Shown: positions 57,714 through 64,000 of the stretch, in pieces | Layout of the letters: the number at the start of each line of letters is the position of its first letter | How positions within the stretch are numbered: position 1 is the first letter of the stretch | NCBI RefSeq assembly: GCF_005239225.2 | Contig: NC_133302.1 | Location: 2,852,001-2,916,000, forward strand | Reading direction: 5' to 3' | Source of the DNA: Populus alba | Taxonomy: Eukaryota; Streptophyta; Magnoliopsida; Malpighiales; Salicaceae | Length of the DNA: 64,000 nucleotides | Position numbers and translations under genes: made by a program | Notes under the pieces: generated by a model | Databases searched by the model: none | What the model was told of the DNA's origin: nothing | Seen by the model: only the letters and a program-made list of their open reading frames with translations

Positions 57714-60700
57714 CTAAATGAAATATTTGTTCTTACCAATAAGCTTTAAATCGAGGTTATGTCCTTGCAGCTTCACAAATAAAAAGTCACTCCATTGCTT
57801 AGGTGTAGACGCTGTGATTGAACCACAATAAGGATGAGGAAGCAGATGATATGGCGGTGGTAAAGGCATCACTGTATCTTTTCTCACTGCCGACTCTTCA
57901 AATGAATCTGACTTCCCTGCGATCACATGGACCCCACATTCTTTAATGATGTGCAATTTGTCATATGAAGAATTGTAATTCTTTATTGGCTCTGAAGAAA
58001 TGTATAGTTCCAATTCGTCATTTCCACAGTAATCTTTCATTGCCATTTCACTTCTACTTATGTATCTCATCCCTCCTGCAGTTCTTGGTGATCCATAACA
58101 TTCAAACAATTGAAGACCGTTGCTTTTATTTCTTATAGTAATAATAATCTTATTGTGGTAGTAATAATCATCATCCTCCTCAAGTGGATGGACAACCCAA
58201 AGAACTAAGCCTAGGAAGACTGGAGGTATATGGAATGACAATGAGCATCCTTCTCCACTGTAGCTCATCCAATTTGGCATCTCACCAGGAATTTGTTGAA
58301 TACGATACCGGTGACGACCGTTTGCACATTGCCTGTATAAAATATATTATCATTAAATCAAGAAATAAAAAATAAAACGAATCAGACTTTAAATATTTAA
58401 TAAAAAAAATATTATTAAAGATAATATTTATTTTTTTAGATTCAATAAGAAAAATAAAAAATATTATTAAATATGATATTTTGTTTTTTAAAATAAAATA
58501 ATAATAATAATAATGATTATTGCCTATATACATATTGATTTTAAGGAATGCTGAGATTTTAGACATTAATCAATGTATGTGCCAATTGTGTGTGATTATT
58601 ATTGTAGAGAAACCGAAAGAAATAATACCTCAACAATGCTCTTCTGTAATTTATTTGGTGAATGGCTGCGGTGATCATCAACACGAATATACCAGAAACT
58701 ATTACTTAGACCTTCGATACCCTGAATCTCTTCTAACGAATCACTTCCTTTTAGTTCTATATATAGTTTTTCTTCTTGCTCGATTGGTATTTTTACTCTT
58801 TTCAATGATTTGCAATGACCTGCAGCCAAAAAGTGTAAACTTGAGGGAAGATCTGGGATTGATACAAGATATTTGCATGCCTCAACACATAAGAACCTTA
58901 GCTTGGGAAGGAAGCTGATCCCAGAAGGCAGGCTGGAGAATTTATTTCCATATAGATTTAATTGTTTAAGAGCGGACAAACCACTGAAATCAACACAGTT
59001 AATTGCACGGTCAGTCAAACCACAATTAGAAAGCCCAAGATGTTTCATTGATATCCATTCAATGAAAGGTGTCGGCAGCAAACGTTTCCAATTCAAAACA
59101 CCTGCTGAAATCAAAGAAGAACTTGGCGGAGCCGAACTGTATCCACACAATGATAACCTTTTGACATGCTTTAATTGTCCAATTGAAGAGAGAAATTGCT
59201 CATTTTCAATCCAATCAGCTCGCAGCTCGGTTAAGAATTCCATATCACCCATGCGTTCTGGCAATTTCTCAAGTTGTGAACATCCAGAAATATTCAGAGT
59301 TTCAAGAGACTTTACATTGCCAATGATTTCAGGGAGATTCTTCAGCCTCCAACATCCCTTCATATTCAAGAAAACGAGGCTCGTCAAATTTCCAATTGAT
59401 TGATGCACCTCAACTAAACTCGAGCAACCTTTCAGTATTAGTTTCTCTAGGCTTGAACTGTGCAAGTTTGGTGTTTTAATAAGATGTTGTGAATGACTGA
59501 GATTAAGGATTTTTAGCTTGTTGAGAATCTGTCATAGTAGAGAGCAAAATAATGAACATTAATCATAAGAAGTCGTAACATGTAAATATAAATTACTGGA
59601 GAAATTTTGGGGATTGTAGCATGTTTTCGCACCTTTTTTTTCCCTTCCATAGATCTTTGAGGTTACTTGTACTGCATATCAAGAACGACTAGATTGTCCA
59701 AGGTAAAATCAGATGGCAAATATTTCAAAGGACATTCATGCCAACAAATCCACATCAACTCTTCAGAAAGCAGTTTGAAGGATCCGGTGAGATGTGCTCC
59801 GTTGATTTGGAGTAAATTTAAGCATTTCATTTTTGCAAATGATCCTGTGCTTAGTGATTTAGCTTCTGATGCTTTGACATCCAGTTTAAGACGCTCTACA
59901 ACTTCTGTACACTGAAAAAAAATCAATACAACTTTCATACGATTATTTGTAATAAGTTTGACTAGAAAATACAACATTGACCATGCTTTCGTGTATGCAT
60001 TGAGCTCTTACCTTCTGCTGCTCAAGTACATTCCATGCATCCTCTTGATTCCAAATTCTGGTCCTCTTTCCAGGTTCTTTTGGAGACGATTCACGAACGA
60101 CCTCCCTTCCCATGTCTCGTAATAGATCATGCATGGTTACCTTTCCAATGTCATTAACTTTAATCAGAGACCTTTCACGGAGAGTTTGCAAATCAACTTC
60201 TGGATTGTAACCGCAACGGGCTCCTAGCAGTTTTGCGATGTACTCTTTCTTTCTATCAATAAAGAAGCAAGCGATATCAAGGAATGCATTTTTTAGTTCT
60301 TCACCGTCCAGTGAGTCATAACTTATTCTAAGCTTTCCTTGAATATCGTGGTTTGGAATTCTTTTCAATTTGTCAATTACAGATTTCCAACCATCTCTGT
60401 TTTTCACGGACAGACAAGTACCCATAACCTCAAGAGCCAAAGGAAGTCCCCCACAGTAATCAACTACATCCTTCGAAAGATCAATATAATCTTCTGTTGG
60501 CTTGGTGTCCTTAAAGGCATGCCAGCTGAAAAGCTGAAGGGACTCATATGGTTTCAATTCTTCGATCTGATATGCTTGATCTGCTTTAAGTAGAACACTT
60601 GAATCTCTTGTTGTAATAATCACTCTACTTCCGGGACCAAACCAACTTCGCTCTCCCATCAAAGCATTTAGCTGGTCCTGACGAGCCACATCATCAGCAA

Positions 60701-61712
60701 CAACAAGAACTCTTTTGCGACAAAGTCGCTCTTTGATCAGAACCTTTCCTCTATCGACACAATTGATGTTAGCAACATCTTGTTTTAAAATATCATGAAG
60801 AAGTTGCTTTTGTAAAAGAGCCAGACCGTTGAATTGTTTTGATGTTTCATTGATATTCGAAAGAAAGCAACTTCCCTCGAATCCATAGCAGAGTTTATTA
60901 AATACAACTTTTGCTAGAGTTGTCTTTCCTATTCCTGGCATCCCATGTATGCCCACAATGCGTACATCTTCTGTTGCAGCACTTAGGAAGTCCAAAATAT
61001 TGCGAGCAAGCCGATCCATACCTACTAGGTGCTCAGGAACATAGAAGTACTTGGGTTCTAATTTCTTCAACACATCCTTGATAATCTCTTTGATAAATTT
61101 TGCTTCATGCCTGCTCATAGACAAAAGCAAGTCATCGATAGCAAGTCAATTAAGTATTTTATTGTTTCACATTGAAAAATGTAAAGTATATTGACTCCAT
61201 AAATTTGGAAAAAAGACATACCTATTTGCCATATCATTGAGATTCCATCCAGATAGATTTCCAGCCTCCTCAAGAGCTTTTCTCCACTCCTTCACCAGCT
61301 TCTCTTCAAAACGCTCTTCATGTTTAACAAATGCTTCTGCAAAACTGCCATTCTGTTTTCTCACATCTGAAGGATCAATGTCATAGAATATAGGAAGAAC
61401 AATCTGACCGGTTTTCTTCCTTTTGCACTTTAGAATCTCTACAAGTTCATTGAGACACCATCTGGAAGAAGCATATCCTTTTGAGAAGACAACTATGGAT
61501 ATCTTTGATTCTTGAATTGCCTCGAGGAGATGTGCAGAGATTTCTTCTCCTCTAGGAAGTTCATCCTCATCTCGAAAAGTGTGGATTCCTGCTTGGACTA
61601 AGGCAGTATATAGATGATCTGTAAATGTCGTGCGAGTATCTTCTCCTCTAAAGCTCAAGAAGACATCATAGGCCCCTTCTGGTCTAGATCGAGAAGACGC
61701 TGGCTCTATCAT
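57714..61712 (-). pseudogene. TNL-C: TIR-NB-LRR paralogue disrupted after the NB-ARC
   Basis: Exons by analogy: 61222-61712, 60012-61110, 59633-59911, 58629-59528, 57714-58332. TIR (YDVFLSFRGEDTRTTF; Glu in WCLNELVEIL) and NB-ARC (GMPGIGKTTLAK, VLVVADDVAR, GLPLAL, MHD) are intact and very close to TNL-A. In exon 3 one extra T near 59667 (ACTTGTACTG versus ACTGTACTG) gives MQYK and a stop at 59663; a two-base gain in the T run at 59634-59641 would restore the frame too late. Exon 5 has an extra T in CGTTTGCACATT (near 58320), shifting the frame at its start. As written the product is about 612 residues, TIR-NB only. The LRR exon is otherwise open and keeps the repeat missing from TNL-B. Start chosen at the Met after the conserved acceptor; open to 61748. 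Confidence 0.82.
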
Positions 61713-62280
61713 GGCAGCTGCAGAAATTAAGGCAAAATCACTTAGCAATGCGGCAATTGCATAAGGTACCTACTCTCTTGCAAATACAAGCAAGAGATAC
61801 ATGCGAAGTGATCATTGAAGATGATACAACAGTTTAAGCTTAATAATGAGGGAGCATAAGACAATAGCAACTGAAGTTAAACATGAAAAAAATAAAGCTT
61901 TCAAATTTTTGTTATTGGTAAAGACATGAAATGAAAACAAGAAAGAAGCAAAGAAGAGTTAGACATGTATACCTCTATACAACAAAGAGTAAGCTACGAA
62001 ATGGCAGCAACGGGAGAGAGAAGTTAATTGTATTCATTATATAGGAGAAAGGATATGCTTTCTATTCATTTGCTGGAGAAAGCTCCACGAAACTAGGTGG
62101 AAGTAGGAGACACGCAGCTGGCATTGTTGAAAGTCTCAGGAGGGTTTTATTTATTTCGAGCTAGTGGTTCCAAATTATTTATACATGGGAAAGAATATGA
62201 AATGAAATATAAATAATTTAAACTTTAAAGTAAAATAGTAAAATACTCAACGGTGCAAAGTTTTTATATTCAATCACAAC
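61713..62280. promoter_or_regulatory. Upstream flank of TNL-C
   Basis: Shares TGCGAAGTGATCATTGAAGAT and TTTAAGCTTAATAATGAGGGAGC with the TNL-B flank. 62030-62095 (TATATAGGAGAAAGGATATGC) matches the TNL-A first intron. 62140-62200 (TTTATTTATTTCGAG, GGTTCCAAATTATT) matches 33035-33075. The basic exon of TNL-A is absent. Confidence 0.4.
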
Positions 62281-62520
62281 AATTTCTTTTAATTGCTTGA
62301 TGTCCTGTTTGCATAATTGAGTTTAATTATGAAAATATGATGATCATCGACTCACATAATTGAGCTTTACAACTAATTGAGTACTAAAGTATACCAACTT
62401 GGGTTTTCTTTACTCTTTTCCAATTCTTAGGTTTTTTTAAATGTTCAAGTTGCCCTTTCTCAAATGCAAGTGGCGTCCGTTGACGCTAAAGATTCCCAGT
62501 ACCTGAGACATTTTTCGTAT
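62280..62520. repeat. Direct repeat of about 240 bp, copy 1 (partner 63360-63610)
   Basis: TTTTAATTGCTTGATGTCCT, GAGTACTAAAGTATACCAACTTG, TTTTCTTTACTCTTTTC and CAAATGCAAGTGGCGTCCGTTGACG are repeated in the same order about 1.1 kb to the right. Confidence 0.65.
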
Positions 62521-62634
62521 TCTTGTTATTTTTTGTTTTTCCAGCGGAAATGGCGTTTTAAAAAATTTTGAATATTTTTTTTGCTTGTAATTAATTTAAA
62601 TTTATCAATTTTATTTCAAACATAATTTATATTA

Positions 62635-62725
62635 TAAAATAAACCATCATTCAATATTGATGATCAATAACAAATCTTGATAATTAATAATAAATTTTGT
62701 ATAATTTGCACATGATTTCTTATTT
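62635..62725. repeat. Dispersed repeat R1, copy 11 (partial)
   Basis: AAAATAAACCATCATTCAATATTG through TTTTGTATAATTTGCACATGA; the right part is missing. Confidence 0.5.
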
Positions 62726-63359
62726 CTTTCAAATTTGTATGGTACGCTGCAGAGTTGGTTTGATCCCACCAGCTAGGGGAAGCTATGAAATTGAAGCAAA
62801 TAACTCTTTTGTTGATATGATTTTTTTTTAGGCAGAGAAGATTTTTTGATATTTTATATTATATTTTATTTAATAAATTCAAAGGATGTACCATTTAGTT
62901 ATTATAATCTTATTTTTTTTAGAAATATATCTAAATAATATATTTTTTTAATTTTTTTAAAAATTTATTTTTGAGATCAACAAAATTAAAAACAATTTTA
63001 CAACACCAAGAAAATAATAATTTGAAACAAAAAAAGAGTTGAAAAGTATTTTTCCACTGCAAAACAAATGATCCCATTATCATTATTTTTTTTAAAAAAA
63101 AATTTATCAATTTTTTTTGCTTTTAGTGTGGGGGTGTGATTCATTTTAGATTAAAAAAAAAAAAAAGATTCTAGCAGGCTCAAATAGCCATTGTATGGAA
63201 AAAAAACAAAAAAAAAAAAAAGTTTTCTCATTTAAAGCACAATTGGTAAATTTTGAAACCCAACCTCAATCAAATTCCTAGTTTAATTGTTTATTTATTT
63301 ATTTATACAGAGTTAATTGTTTATTTGATAGTCAGTCAACGGAGCCGTAGTTTTTCTAT
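62726..63359. other. AT-rich noncoding DNA
   Basis: Several A and T runs, no gene. Confidence 0.4.
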
Positions 63360-63610
63360 TCATTCACTTCAATTTGTTTTAATTGCTTGATGTCCTTTTT
63401 GCGTTTGTTTATGAACACTTGATGCTTGGGATCAAGTGAGCCCACTTAAGAAAGAAAAATATGATGATTACAATTAATTGAGTAAAGTATACCGACTTGT
63501 GTTTTCTTTACTCTTTTCTGTTTCTTAGGTTTTGAAATGGTCTAATTGTCCTCTCTAAAATGCAAGTGCGGTCTGTTGACGGTCCCAGAGATTCAGGTAC
63601 TGGGTTAGTT
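63360..63610. repeat. Direct repeat of about 240 bp, copy 2
   Basis: Partner of 62280-62520; includes AAATGCAAGTGCGGTCTGTTGACGGTCCCAGAG and runs into the LTR fragment at the window end. Confidence 0.6.
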
Positions 63611-64000
63611 ATGATTAAGGGAAGGTAGACACCACCCTTAAAACATCCTTTCAAAAGAAAGGTTACCCTTACTTGTGTGTTTTTATATTTGATTCAAATG
63701 CTATTATATTTTGAGCTTATTTGTAATTTTTGTTTTGTTTATAAAATAGTTAACGTCGGTCCGTACAATTAGGAGACACGTTAAAAATGACATCAGTTCC
63801 TAAAAATAGGAGACTCGTCTAAGATATCGACGTTTATCCCTAAAAAGGAGATTTACGTCCGAGTTACCAAAAAAACAAAATTATGGACATAATCCATATT
63901 TGTTTGGTTTTTAAAGTTTTTATTTGACATCGGTCCTTTTCTATAAAAAGAGACGTGTCCACAAACAATATTTGTTTATAAAAACAAATATTTTGATATT
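63560..64000 (-). mobile_element. LTR fragment at the right edge
   Basis: CAGAGATTCAGGTACTGGGTTAG and GGGAAGGTAGACACCACCCTTAAAACATCC correspond to 52680-52750 and 54950-55020 in the two larger LTRs. It continues with GACATCAGTTCCTAAAAATAGGAGAC-type short repeats. The ends are not visible. Confidence 0.55.

Noticed and set aside
1..64000. tRNA, rRNA or snRNA genes
   Set aside because: I looked for box A/box B pairs and conserved rRNA words by eye and saw none; a covariance-model scan would be needed to exclude small RNA genes.

Overview
The window is AT-rich plant nuclear DNA. It has spliced genes with GT/AG introns, TIR-NB-LRR (TNL) resistance genes with the usual dicot exon layout, and many LTR retrotransposon pieces. 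TIR domains on NB-LRR proteins indicate a dicot. The TNL protein style and the repeats look like Salicaceae, most likely poplar (Populus); that is inference from memory, not a database match.

Layout, left to right. 1-457 is the end of an LTR whose other end lies outside the window; it cuts into a phosphatidylinositol-4-phosphate 5-kinase (PIP5K) exon. PIP5K exons in decayed form follow at 458-1299 (+). A complete solo LTR (1881-3557, 5-bp target duplication AGTGA) carries its own TATA box and a 60-bp tandem repeat. 4335-4980 is a ruined TNL. TNL-A (5660-10002, minus) is the only TNL that reads through; I reconstruct six exons and 1209 residues, including a short lysine/arginine-rich first exon. 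10-23.5 kb is a mosaic of decayed duplicated segments, copia gag scraps, a LINE insertion with target duplication, a TRIM-like element and an exon pair of unknown identity. 24.0-26.2 kb is a decayed Ty1/copia element (minus). At 26716-26903 (+) lies the last exon of a PIP5K, about 25 kb from the 5' exons and on the same strand.

TNL-B (28718-32673, minus) and TNL-C (57714-61712, minus) are close paralogues of TNL-A. Each has an intact TIR and NB-ARC but one-base or two-base length changes in short homopolymers from exon 3 on, so as written each would make a TIR-NB protein of about 610-620 residues. 33-57 kb holds no gene I can support. It is made of repeated segments: a Harbinger-like element with its flanks present twice, a solo LTR (52537-54582, duplication AGGTT) whose unoccupied paralogous site is at 37.6 kb, and a composite retroelement (54811-57282, duplication CTAGA) whose two ends are inverted copies of the same LTR terminus. 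62-64 kb is repeat sequence ending in another LTR fragment.

The three TNLs share orientation, intron positions and flanking repeats, so the cluster grew by duplication of whole segments, with retroelements inserting between and after. The strongest unusual observations are the composite element with inverted LTR ends, the PIP5K split across a TNL block, the extra basic exon kept only in TNL-A, and the parallel decay of TNL-B and TNL-C downstream of the NB-ARC.
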